From assembly GCA_903927345.1 (NCBI GenBank), contig CAIYMO010000036.1, forward strand, positions 24,198-88,197: DNA of 64,000 bases. The letters are read 5' to 3'. This DNA is from an uncultured Armatimonadota bacterium (GTDB taxonomy: Bacteria > Armatimonadota > Fimbriimonadia > Fimbriimonadales > Fimbriimonadaceae). Shown in pieces: positions 51,472-59,343 of the stretch. Position 1 is the first letter of the stretch, and each line of letters begins with the position of its first letter. The notes below the pieces were generated by a model. It had not been told where the DNA came from and made no database searches. It saw only the letters and a list, made by a program, of their open reading frames with translations. Made by a program: the position numbers and the translations under genes.

Positions 51472-51657
51472 TGCCCTGTCTCAATTATGAACGATTTCAG
51501 TGCTGAGCTTATACTGATCAGTAAGCTATCCGAAGTTTCTCAACCTATCTTGCGATAGCGACTGTGCCCTGTCCCAACTATGAACGATTTCAGTGCTGAG
51601 CTTATACTGATCAGTAAGCTGTCCGAAGTTTTTCAACGTATTTTGCGATAACGTCAA
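51472..51657. repeat. 93-bp tandem duplication at the 3' end of ribE
   Basis: Copy 1 (51472-51564) and copy 2 (51565-51657) both start TGCCCTGTC and share long exact stretches such as ATGAACGATTTCAGTGCTGA and the palindrome ACTGATCAGT, at a period of 93 bp. Copy 2 contains the last codons and stop of ribE. In copy 1 the same codons are degraded by an in-frame TAG, so it is a dead duplicate of the gene tail. The AGCTTA...TAAGCT arms around the palindrome could form a hairpin after the stop in each copy. Confidence 0.9.
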
Positions 51658-52186
51658 ACTCAATATTGACCATCTGATTTTGTGCAAGCGACCGCAAATT
51701 CGTGTGTTTGAGGGTGTGCGGAATAACCCAAACGTCGAAGACGCTCCCGACAGGATTGACCACTGTGAGCGAAATTCCGTCAACGGTGACTGATCCTTTG
51801 TCGATCAAATATGTCCCAACCGGAACTTGAAACTGGTACACCGTAGAATTACCTTCTGGGCGTTTTGAGAGGAGCTTTCCGACTCCATCAACGTGGCCTT
51901 GAACGATGTGCCCGCCGAAACGGTCGGAAGGTCGCATGGCGCGCTCTAAATTGAGTTCTTGTCCCAATCTCAGCTGATCGAAGCTTGTCTTATTGACCGT
52001 CTCCTGAGAGAGATCAAACGCGATTCCGTCGGCGTCGGATGGGACAACCGTGAGGCAACAGCCATTGACGGCGATTGACTCACCGAGCGCGAGGTCGGTC
52101 ACGTCAAGATTCTTTGGGTTAATGACCAAACGCTGACCATCCCACGATGCGACTTCTCCTACTGCTTGAACGATCCCGGTAAACAT
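51611..52186 (-). CDS. ribE: Riboflavin synthase alpha chain
   Basis: 191 residues starting MFTGIVQAVGEVASWDGQRL. Two lumazine-binding modules follow: LGESIAVNGCCLTVV in the first, KGSVTVDGISLTVVNPVGSV in the second. HIVQGHVDGVG sits between them. It dismutates two 6,7-dimethyl-8-ribityllumazine molecules into riboflavin. No other riboflavin gene lies nearby. The last ~15 codons lie within the tandem duplication. No RFN-type riboswitch is visible upstream. Confidence 0.95.
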   Translation of the reverse strand: MFTGIVQAVGEVASWDGQRLVINPKNLDVTDLALGESIAVNGCCLTVVPSDADGIAFDLSQETVNKTSFDQLRLGQELNLERAMRPSDRFGGHIVQGHVDGVGKLLSKRPEGNSTVYQFQVPVGTYLIDKGSVTVDGISLTVVNPVGSVFDVWVIPHTLKHTNLRSLAQNQMVNIEFDVIAKYVEKLRTAY

Positions 52187-52236
52187 TTCTTCCTACGAGT
52201 AAACCCTGAGTGCTTCTACGCCGTACAGAAACTCAT

Positions 52237-53061
52237 ATGTTGTTTGGAAACCGCGCAGACCAATATCCGTACTTGGTTTCGTACTTGCACGAAACTGAAC
52301 GTGTTGACCTGTTTCGAGAGTTTCGGGGGCAAGAGACTCTGACGACAGGGATCGGTGTGTTTTGTGCGCTTGGGACTTGGGCGCTCTTGATGCCGTTTGG
52401 TGCTCTTGTCGCACTGACTTCGCTAGGCCCGCTGTTGATCATGGCAGTGGTCGTCACCGGGATCATTAACTTGGAGCGCCGGGCGGCGATGCGTACACCA
52501 GAGTTTGAGTCCAAAGTGGAAGCCTATCAACTCCTGGCTGTCATGCGGCGAATGCTGGAGCTCAACCGGCTCCACCGCGATCTGAGCGATTCTACGCTAA
52601 CTTTACTCGACGAAATCGCGCGGACTAGGGGACAGATTCATGACATCTTGAACATGCCGTTCTGGCAGCAGAGCAACCTGTCACCCACATTGGGGGAACT
52701 GAAGCGACAAGCGATTGTTGCGGCCGACCAGTCCACCATCGACGCCGTTTTGCAGTTCAGGAATAGCCTTCCGACACAGGTCCAGGCGCGTCCGGTTTGG
52801 AGTTACATCGACGAAGCGGTGGAGACCTTCACCGGACGTGCCGTTCGCGCGACGCCCTTTACTGAGTTTGGGTTTGACGGTGCCTTTCGAGTTGCCCAGA
52901 AGCTGCAGATGCTGAAGTCCGAAATTGAGCAGCTCACCAACGCAGCGCCGATAGGGGTTGCGGGAGAAGTTGAGCAGATGCCGGGTGCCCTGATTGACGA
53001 TGCGCTGATGGAGATCCGCACCATCCGAAAAGCTGAAGAAGAGCTGCGTCAAGGACTATAG
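52237..53061 (+). CDS. Membrane protein with cytoplasmic helical domain, unknown
   Basis: 274 residues. Two membrane helices lie near residues 45-85 (GIGVFCALGTWALLMPFGAL, LGPLLIMAVVVTGIINL). A long, mostly helical soluble region follows with HRDLSDSTLTLLDEIARTRG and AQKLQMLKSEIEQL. No family recognised. The ATG at 52237 is chosen over an in-frame TTG/CTG further upstream. It is divergent from ribE by 50 bp and overlaps the convergent surE by 6 bp. Confidence 0.7.
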   Translation: MLFGNRADQYPYLVSYLHETERVDLFREFRGQETLTTGIGVFCALGTWALLMPFGALVALTSLGPLLIMAVVVTGIINLERRAAMRTPEFESKVEAYQLLAVMRRMLELNRLHRDLSDSTLTLLDEIARTRGQIHDILNMPFWQQSNLSPTLGELKRQAIVAADQSTIDAVLQFRNSLPTQVQARPVWSYIDEAVETFTGRAVRATPFTEFGFDGAFRVAQKLQMLKSEIEQLTNAAPIGVAGEVEQMPGALIDDALMEIRTIRKAEEELRQGL

Positions 53062-53829
53062 GTCGCTTGGCCAGCCGATGGTTTCAGCTTGCAATCTGGC
53101 TAGCTTATGCTGAGTCCAGTTGAGGCTTAGGGGCGTGACGGAAACAAATCCCTCGCTAACGGCCATCACGTCAGTTCCGGGCTGATTGGCCTTCATGACG
53201 ACCGCGCCGCCTTGCCAATAGTAGGGTCTTCCCCACGGATCATCACGACGTTCAACTCGGTCTTTGTAGACCCGCCGGCCCATTTCGGCAAACTTGGTTC
53301 CTCGGACCTCATTGGGAGCGATCGAAGGGATGTTGACGTTGAGGAAGCATAGTTCTTGCTCCGGAAGGCCGGCAAGCTTGCCTAGATTTTCGCCAAGCCA
53401 CTGACTGGCAGTTTCCCAGTGCGGAGGTGCTTCGACGACGAACGTTGCGAGCGATACCGAGATCGAACGGATACCGTTTATCGCACCTTCCATCGCTCCG
53501 GCAACTGTTCCTGAATAGGTGATGTCAAAGCCGAGGTTTGGTCCGTGGTTGACTCCGCTTAAAACAAGGTCGCAGCCGTCGGGCCACGCGACCGTAAGAC
53601 CAACGTTGACGCAGTCAACCGGGACACCGTTGACTGTGTAAGCCTCTAGGCCATCGAATGGCACTGACGTAACTCGAAGTGGGTCTCGAAGAGTCATTGC
53701 GTGGCCACAAGCAGAGCGTTCTCGATCGGGAGCGACGATTTTGACTTCTCCGAGAAGCTTCGCGGCCTCGGCAAGGACCTTGAGGCCGTGACCGTGGATA
53801 CCGTCGTCGTTCGTGATCAGAATTCTCAT
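53056..53829 (-). CDS. surE: 5'/3'-nucleotidase SurE
   Basis: 257 residues from MRILITNDDGIHGHGLKVLA, the metal-binding NDDG signature. Further conserved parts are IVAPDRERSACGHAMTL, YTVNGVPVDCVNVG and VLSGVNHGPNLGFDITYSGT. SurE dephosphorylates nucleoside monophosphates and is a stationary-phase survival factor. The start at 53829 overlaps the hom stop by ATGA, which rules out the longer frame. Confidence 0.96.
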   Translation of the reverse strand: MRILITNDDGIHGHGLKVLAEAAKLLGEVKIVAPDRERSACGHAMTLRDPLRVTSVPFDGLEAYTVNGVPVDCVNVGLTVAWPDGCDLVLSGVNHGPNLGFDITYSGTVAGAMEGAINGIRSISVSLATFVVEAPPHWETASQWLGENLGKLAGLPEQELCFLNVNIPSIAPNEVRGTKFAEMGRRVYKDRVERRDDPWGRPYYWQGGAVVMKANQPGTDVMAVSEGFVSVTPLSLNWTQHKLARLQAETIGWPSDL

Positions 53830-55106
53830 GCGGTTTCGACTCGGATTGTCGTTGCGACTTTGCTGACGCAGGGCAGCCACTGAACCTCGGCGAGGGCGGC
53901 CTGGACTGCCGATTCCTTTGCTTTATGGGTCAAGCACACGATCTCGCCCTTTTCGGAAGGGAGTGTTCGCATTTGCATCTCTGCGATGCTGATTTCGTGA
54001 CGACCGAAGACCATCGAGATTTCACCGAGAGTTCTTGGCTTGTCCTCGACTTGGATGCGGAGGTAGTAGGTCGTTTCGAGGTCATCCATCGGGGCCGTCT
54101 TCATTCCCTCATCGTAAGGGATCGCACTTCCCGAGCCGCCTGCGAAGATATTGCGGCCAACATCAAGGAAGTCACCGATTACGGCGGAGCCTGTTGGGTC
54201 AGAACCGGCTCCTCGGCCGGAGAACATGACGTCGCCGACGAAGTCGCCGTGGATCCACAGGGCGTTGTAGACCCCGTTTACAGAGGCGAGTGGGTGGGTG
54301 AGGGGAATCATCGTTGGGTGCACTCGGACCCGTACCGCTTCGCCGATCATCTCAGCAATGCCGAGGAGCTTGATTCGGTAGCCCCAAGAGGCGGCATAGG
54401 CAATATCTGTTGCCGAGACTTTGGAGATACCCTCTCGGTAAACCTCGTTGACCGCGACCTGCTTCCCGCCAGCGATAGACGCCAAAATCGAGATTTTGTA
54501 GCCAGTATCGATCCCTTCAACATCGTTGGTTGGGTCGGCTTCGGCGTATCCCTTCTCTTGGGCTTCTCGAAGAGCATCGGAGTAGTCGGCCTCTTCTTCC
54601 TCCATCATGGTGAGGATGTAGTTTGTGGTGCCGTTCAGGATTCCCATCATTCGGACCAAGTCGTTTCCGGCGAGCTGGTGTTTGAGAGGTTGGATGAGCG
54701 GAATTCCACCACCGACAGCGGCTTCGTAGTGGAGATCAAGGCCCTTCGATTTGGCGAGATGGACCAGTCGTGATCCGTGCTTGGCAATGAGTTCCTTGTT
54801 TGCCGTGACGACGTGTTTGCCGTGTTTGAGGGCGGCTTCCACAAGTCTGGCGGCGGGATCAACGCCTCCAATAACCTCGATCACGACGTCAATGGTGGGG
54901 TCGTTCACGATGGAGTCGAGATCGGTGGTGAAGAGCGATGGATCGACCCCTCGTTCTTTGCTGGTGTCCTTGATTCCGATCTTGGCGACCTCGAAGGAAA
55001 GGCCTATTTTTTTGACGATTGCGTCGCGGTTGTCCTGGAGCATCCGAAACGCTCCGGTGCCGACAGTTCCGAACCCAAGAAAACCAATGCGAATCGTTTT
55101 TGCCAT
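53826..55106 (-). CDS. hom: Homoserine dehydrogenase with ACT domain
   Basis: 426 residues. The NAD(P) motif IGFLGFGTVGTGAFRML and the central GGGIPLIQPLKHQLAGNDLV block are present, as is GYAEADPTNDVEGIDTGYKI, the homoserine dehydrogenase signature. The C-terminal ~80 residues form an ACT domain (YYLRIQVEDKPRTLGEISMV) that usually gives feedback inhibition by threonine. It converts aspartate semialdehyde to homoserine. GAGGGGG precedes the ATG. thrB/thrC are not adjacent; surE follows instead. Confidence 0.96.
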   Translation of the reverse strand: MAKTIRIGFLGFGTVGTGAFRMLQDNRDAIVKKIGLSFEVAKIGIKDTSKERGVDPSLFTTDLDSIVNDPTIDVVIEVIGGVDPAARLVEAALKHGKHVVTANKELIAKHGSRLVHLAKSKGLDLHYEAAVGGGIPLIQPLKHQLAGNDLVRMMGILNGTTNYILTMMEEEEADYSDALREAQEKGYAEADPTNDVEGIDTGYKISILASIAGGKQVAVNEVYREGISKVSATDIAYAASWGYRIKLLGIAEMIGEAVRVRVHPTMIPLTHPLASVNGVYNALWIHGDFVGDVMFSGRGAGSDPTGSAVIGDFLDVGRNIFAGGSGSAIPYDEGMKTAPMDDLETTYYLRIQVEDKPRTLGEISMVFGRHEISIAEMQMRTLPSEKGEIVCLTHKAKESAVQAALAEVQWLPCVSKVATTIRVETA

Positions 55107-55210
55107 CTGAACCCCCTCATTATGAAGTGTTCTTCTTTACTAGTTTTAGGTGAATTTACAGGCAATGCAACCATTTACACTTTGTAATGCGTTAATGTTC
55201 TTTTGAAATC

Positions 55211-57853
55211 ATGATGAATCGCGCATTCCTCATCGCAATTGGATTGACGATGGTCGCTGGGTCGGCCTTTGCTCAAACACCTCCACCAGCATCTACAACC
55301 GCTCCCGCACAGGACGAAAAGAAGGCGGATGCGCCCAAGCAGGAGGACAAACGAACTCCCGAGCAGAAGCGATATGACGACCTGATCAAGACTGCAAAGT
55401 CGCAGGACGGCGTTTTCAAGGTCCACAAAGTGGACGAGAAGATTTATTGGGAGATTCCGGAGTCCAAGCTCGGACGACTTTTCCTCTTTAACGCTGAAGT
55501 TTCTGAAGCTCCTCGGGCACTTACCTACCCTGGCACTGCACCGATGGAACGACCGCGAACGATCAAGTTTGCGCGACGGGACAAGAAGATTCAGCTAAAG
55601 AATGTTGACGTCAGCACCCGCTCGGTCGGTGGCGATAAGGGCACCGATTTGGGTGTTAAGCAGAACTCGATTGAGCCGATTCTGTTCACCTTCGACATCG
55701 TTGGTGAATCCCCAGAAAAGAACCCGCTGATCGATGTGACGCAGCTCTTCGTTTCGGATCCTCAAGACTTTAGCGTGCGGGCGGCAATTCCTGGCGCGAT
55801 GGGTGTTGATTCGAGCAAGACGTGGGTCGAGAAGGTTAAGGCCTTCCCTACCAATATCGAGACTCGCACCTACATGACGTTCATGATGGGTCGTGGTGGC
55901 GGTGGAGGCCTTCAGGCACTCCTTGGTGGTGGTGGAGGTCAGTACGACGCCAGCAAGGCTGCTACCGTTGTCCACTACAGTTTGACCGAGCTTCCAGAGA
56001 CCCCGATGATGGGTCGATTGAAAGATTCCCGAATTGGATACTTCACCACAGGATTCACCCTCTTTGGCGATGCTGAGCGATCGGCAAAGCAAGTTGAATA
56101 CATCAACCGATTCCGACTTGAGAAGAAAGATCCGAAGGCAGACGTCAGCGAGCCTAAGAAGCCAATCGTTTATTACGTCACCCAAGAGGTTCCAGAGAAG
56201 TGGCGCAAGTGGGTTAAGGCGGGTATTGATGACTGGCAGCCAGCATTTGAGGCGGCAGGATTCAAGAACGCGATCATGGGCAAGATTGCCCCGACCAAGG
56301 AAGAAGATCCTGATTTCGATCCAGAAGATGCTCGATATAGCGTCATTCGATGGGCTCCAAGCGATACCGCGAATGCGATGGGACCTTCCATTCAGGACCC
56401 ACGCAGTGGCGAGTCGATCTCGGCTCACGTCATTGTCTGGAACGACATTGTCAAACTGGTTCAGAGCTGGTACTTCGCTCAAGTGGCGGCAACCGATCCT
56501 AAGGCTCAGAAGCTGCCGATGAGCGACGAGCTGATCGGCCGACTTATCCAGTACGTCGTTTGCCACGAAGTTGGACACACCCTCGGCTTGGAGCACAACT
56601 TCAAGGGTTCGGCGGCCTACTCAATCGCCCAGCTACGAGACAAGAACTTCACCGACAAGTACGGCGTTGCTTCTTCCATCATGAGCTACTCGCGATACAA
56701 CTACGTCGCCCAGCGCGGTGACGGAGTTACGTCGACTATCGGAGTGATCGGCCCGTACGATGTCTTCGCAATTCAGTACGGTTATAAGCCTCTGAACGCA
56801 GCGACACCTGAGCAAGAAAAGTCAGCACTGGACTCACATCTCGGACAGCAAGTCACAAATCCTTGGCTCCGATTTGGCAACTACCGAAATGCTCAGCTGG
56901 ACCCTCAGAAGCAGTCGGAAATCATTTCGAACGATCCTGTTGAGGCGACTCGACTGGGTATGAACAACATTGAGTACATCGCAAAGAATGTGCTTGTTCC
57001 GGCGACCTCCAAGTTTGGTGAGTCGTACGACAACCTTGCTGAGATGCACGGCGAACTGATCGGTCAGTGGATGACCGAAGTGATGCACGTTGTTCGGGTC
57101 GTTGGCGGCGTTGTTGAATACGACAACCACGTCGGACGTGGCGGCGATGTATTCGTTCCGGTTGCGGCAGCTCAGCAACGAAAGGCGGTTCAGCTTCTGA
57201 TGACCCGAGCAGTTCGTCCTTCGGCAGCAATCTTCGATCCGAAGATCTTTGCCAAGACACGAATGACCGGTTTCGTGAGCAGCGCGAACTCGATGAGTTC
57301 AGCTGTTCTTCGAAGCCTCCTCTCTGACGCAAAGGTTTCGAGCCTTTCGGACTTCGAGGCGACCAAGCCTGGTCAGGCGTATACGCCTTCCAACCTGGTT
57401 GACGATGTAGTGAACGGAATCTTCACCGGACTGGGTGCACCAAAGGTCTCGACCAACGCGTTTGATCGAAATCTTCACCGCAACTTTTTGAAGATGGTGG
57501 ATGGCCGCATCAACGGTGCAAGTGCCAGCCAGACCGACCTACGTCCACTTCTCAAGGCAGCCTTGAAGAATGTGGCAGTCCAGCTCGTTTCCGCTCAGGG
57601 TCGAGCTGCGGATAAGGTCACCAAGGCCCACCTAGCCGAGATCCTCAACGACGTCACCAAGATCCTTGCTGATACCTATTCGAAGGGTGTAAGCTCGGCT
57701 CCAACGCCATCGTTGGCGGACCTGTTGGCAGGAATGCCGTTCAAGTACGAAGCCGACCACAAGCACGGACGAGACTGCTGGTCTCGGATGGCGCCTGCTG
57801 AGCTCATCGAGCTCAAAAAGGAACTCGAAGCCGAACTGAAGCGCGGCAAGTAA
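55211..57853 (+). CDS. Exported zinc metalloprotease (DUF5117/DUF4953-like)
   Basis: 880 residues: a signal peptide (MMNRAFLIAIGLTMVAGSAF), a Pro/Ala/Lys-rich linker, an N-terminal beta domain, a Gly-rich loop (GRGGGGGLQALLGGGGGQ) and a metzincin-type site HEVGHTLGLEHN (His452, Glu453, His456, His462). The region IPGAMGVDSSKTWVEKVKAF and the final long helical domain agree with the family of large secreted zinc-dependent metalloproteases with DUF5117 and DUF5118. It should degrade proteins outside the cytoplasm. It is monocistronic, ending in a strong terminator. Confidence 0.92.
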   Translation: MMNRAFLIAIGLTMVAGSAFAQTPPPASTTAPAQDEKKADAPKQEDKRTPEQKRYDDLIKTAKSQDGVFKVHKVDEKIYWEIPESKLGRLFLFNAEVSEAPRALTYPGTAPMERPRTIKFARRDKKIQLKNVDVSTRSVGGDKGTDLGVKQNSIEPILFTFDIVGESPEKNPLIDVTQLFVSDPQDFSVRAAIPGAMGVDSSKTWVEKVKAFPTNIETRTYMTFMMGRGGGGGLQALLGGGGGQYDASKAATVVHYSLTELPETPMMGRLKDSRIGYFTTGFTLFGDAERSAKQVEYINRFRLEKKDPKADVSEPKKPIVYYVTQEVPEKWRKWVKAGIDDWQPAFEAAGFKNAIMGKIAPTKEEDPDFDPEDARYSVIRWAPSDTANAMGPSIQDPRSGESISAHVIVWNDIVKLVQSWYFAQVAATDPKAQKLPMSDELIGRLIQYVVCHEVGHTLGLEHNFKGSAAYSIAQLRDKNFTDKYGVASSIMSYSRYNYVAQRGDGVTSTIGVIGPYDVFAIQYGYKPLNAATPEQEKSALDSHLGQQVTNPWLRFGNYRNAQLDPQKQSEIISNDPVEATRLGMNNIEYIAKNVLVPATSKFGESYDNLAEMHGELIGQWMTEVMHVVRVVGGVVEYDNHVGRGGDVFVPVAAAQQRKAVQLLMTRAVRPSAAIFDPKIFAKTRMTGFVSSANSMSSAVLRSLLSDAKVSSLSDFEATKPGQAYTPSNLVDDVVNGIFTGLGAPKVSTNAFDRNLHRNFLKMVDGRINGASASQTDLRPLLKAALKNVAVQLVSAQGRAADKVTKAHLAEILNDVTKILADTYSKGVSSAPTPSLADLLAGMPFKYEADHKHGRDCWSRMAPAELIELKKELEAELKRGK

Positions 57854-57869
57854 GTTCGCAACTCAATCG

Positions 57870-57907
57870 AAAACCCCGCTCCTGCTGAACACATGGAGCG
57901 GGGTTTT
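57870..57907 (+). terminator. Rho-independent terminator after the metalloprotease gene
   Basis: AAAACCCCGCTCC (57870-57882), a 12-nt loop, GGAGCGGGGTTTT (57895-57907). Perfect 13-bp stem ending in T's. Confidence 0.93.
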
Positions 57908-57919
57908 CGTCATTCTGCT

Positions 57920-58015
57920 ATGGACGCCTGGACTCGAAAAGCACTGCTAGTCTTAGCGATCTTGGCTCTCTTTGGGTACATACTGCTACTCCTTATGGTT
58001 TCCCGCAGCCACTAG
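57920..58015 (+). CDS. Putative 31-residue single-pass membrane peptide
   Basis: The frame from ATG 57920 encodes MDAWTRKALLVLAILALFGY followed by ILLLLMVSRSH and a TAG stop. It is a single hydrophobic helix flanked by charged or polar ends, consistent with a small membrane protein. It sits between a terminator and the cyclophilin pair, 41 bp before the first cyclophilin. No Shine-Dalgarno is obvious. It is too short for statistical support, so the call rests on the well-formed helix only. Confidence 0.4.
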   Translation: MDAWTRKALLVLAILALFGYILLLLMVSRSH

Positions 58016-58056
58016 GCACAGCCTCTGCAGTCGAGGCTCAAGTAAACTAGAGGTCT

Positions 58057-58569
58057 ATGCCAACCCCTCAAGCAGGCGAAGAAGTCGTGGTCATGCAGAC
58101 CAACCACGGCAAGATCGTGATCGGTTTCCTCGAAGACAAGGCCCCTCTCCACGTTGCGAACTTTAAGAAGTTGGCGACCGACGGGTTCTACAATGGATTG
58201 AAGTTCCACCGCGTGATCCCTGGATTCATGATCCAAGGTGGATGCCCAAACACTCGCGACGGCGCATCTGGAATGCCAGGAACGGGCGGACCTGGACACA
58301 ACGTGCGAGCTGAGTTTAATGACACTCCTCACGACCGTGGCATCCTCTCGATGGCTCGATCTTCTGATCCTAACTCCGCTGGATCGCAGTTCTTCGTGAT
58401 GGTGAAGAAGTCTCCGCACCTTGACGGTCAATATTCTGCGTTTGGATATGTGATTGAGGGAATGGATGTTGCCGATACAATCGTTTCCTTTAGTGGACCT
58501 GGCGACCGACCAACGACTCCTTGCGTTATGGAATCGGTTTCGGTGACCACCTGGCCCCTCGAAGCATAA
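58057..58569 (+). CDS. Cyclophilin-type peptidyl-prolyl isomerase, cytoplasmic
   Basis: A 170-residue cyclophilin without a signal peptide. The core motifs are FYNGLKFHRVIPGFMIQGGC (catalytic Arg in FHRV) and RGILSMARSSDPNSAGSQFF, followed by YSAFGYVIEGMDVAD. It catalyses cis-trans isomerisation of X-Pro bonds during folding. It is followed after 12 bp by a second, exported cyclophilin; the two are clearly related and probably arose by tandem duplication. Confidence 0.95.
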   Translation: MPTPQAGEEVVVMQTNHGKIVIGFLEDKAPLHVANFKKLATDGFYNGLKFHRVIPGFMIQGGCPNTRDGASGMPGTGGPGHNVRAEFNDTPHDRGILSMARSSDPNSAGSQFFVMVKKSPHLDGQYSAFGYVIEGMDVADTIVSFSGPGDRPTTPCVMESVSVTTWPLEA

Positions 58570-58581
58570 GAGAGTTTTAAC

Positions 58582-59277
58582 ATGTTGAAATACGCTTCCC
58601 TACTTCCGCTGGCGATGCTCATCGTTGGATGCGGATCTGACACCTATGCGGGCGATTCAAACATCGCCCCAGAGATCAAGTCGAATTATTCGACTACTGC
58701 GTCTGATGCATCGGCACCGGCTGAAGCGCCTGCTCCAGCAGCCAATGAAATTGAAGAGCCAACATTTGCTAAGCCAAAAACCGGCGAAGAAGTAGCGGTG
58801 ATCGAGACCAAATTTGGCAAGATCGTCCTTAAGTTCCGGCCAGACAAGGCTCCTAAGCACGTTGAGAACTTCAAAAAGCTAGCGCGCAACGGCACCTACA
58901 ATGGAACGATTTTCCACCGTGTCATTCCTGGCTTCATGATTCAGGGCGGCGATCCGATCACGAAGGACAAGACCAAGACCGAAACTTACGGTCAAGGTGG
59001 TCCAGGCTATCAGATCGAAGCTGAGTTCAATAACTTGAACCACAAGCGTGGCGTGCTTTCGATGGCCCGGTCTCAGGATGTTAACTCTGCGGGTTCGCAG
59101 TTCTACATCTGCGTTGGAGATTCCGACTTCCTGAACAAGCAGTACACCGCGTTTGGCGAAGCGATTGAAGGAATGGACGTTGCCGACAAGATCGTCAACT
59201 CTCCACGAAATGGGAACGACCTTCCAAACGAGCGGATCGAGATGAAAGTCAAGATCGTGAAGTGGCCGGTTAAGTAA
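58582..59277 (+). CDS. Cyclophilin-type peptidyl-prolyl isomerase, lipoprotein
   Basis: 231 residues. The N-terminus is a lipoprotein signal (LPLAMLIVGCGSD, lipobox cysteine at 17). An Ala/Pro/Glu-rich linker and a full cyclophilin domain follow (GTIFHRVIPGFMIQGGDPIT, RGVLSMARSQDVNSAGSQFY). It should be anchored in the periplasm and help fold exported proteins, complementing the cytoplasmic copy encoded just upstream. Twelve base pairs separate the genes, so they form one operon. Confidence 0.95.
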   Translation: MLKYASLLPLAMLIVGCGSDTYAGDSNIAPEIKSNYSTTASDASAPAEAPAPAANEIEEPTFAKPKTGEEVAVIETKFGKIVLKFRPDKAPKHVENFKKLARNGTYNGTIFHRVIPGFMIQGGDPITKDKTKTETYGQGGPGYQIEAEFNNLNHKRGVLSMARSQDVNSAGSQFYICVGDSDFLNKQYTAFGEAIEGMDVADKIVNSPRNGNDLPNERIEMKVKIVKWPVK

Positions 59278-59300
59278 CCCACTATTCATAACGGAAAACT

Positions 59301-59334
59301 GAGGGGTGAGCAGGCAGAAAGCCGCTCACCCCTC
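59301..59334. terminator. Hairpin between the convergent cyclophilin and propeller genes
   Basis: GAGGGGTGAGC (59301-59311) and GCTCACCCCTC (59324-59334), with an inner GGC/GCC pair around AGAAA. The T-run is short on both strands, so termination efficiency is uncertain, but the position between convergent stops fits a shared terminator. Confidence 0.7.
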
Positions 59335-59343
59335 GGCATTTCC

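Noticed and set aside
51526..51783. 85-codon minus-strand frame over the ribE repeat
   Set aside because: Out-of-frame shadow of ribE that runs on into the duplicated tail.
55595..56596. 333-codon minus-strand open frame
   Set aside because: Antisense to the zinc metalloprotease, which has clear HExxH and a signal peptide.
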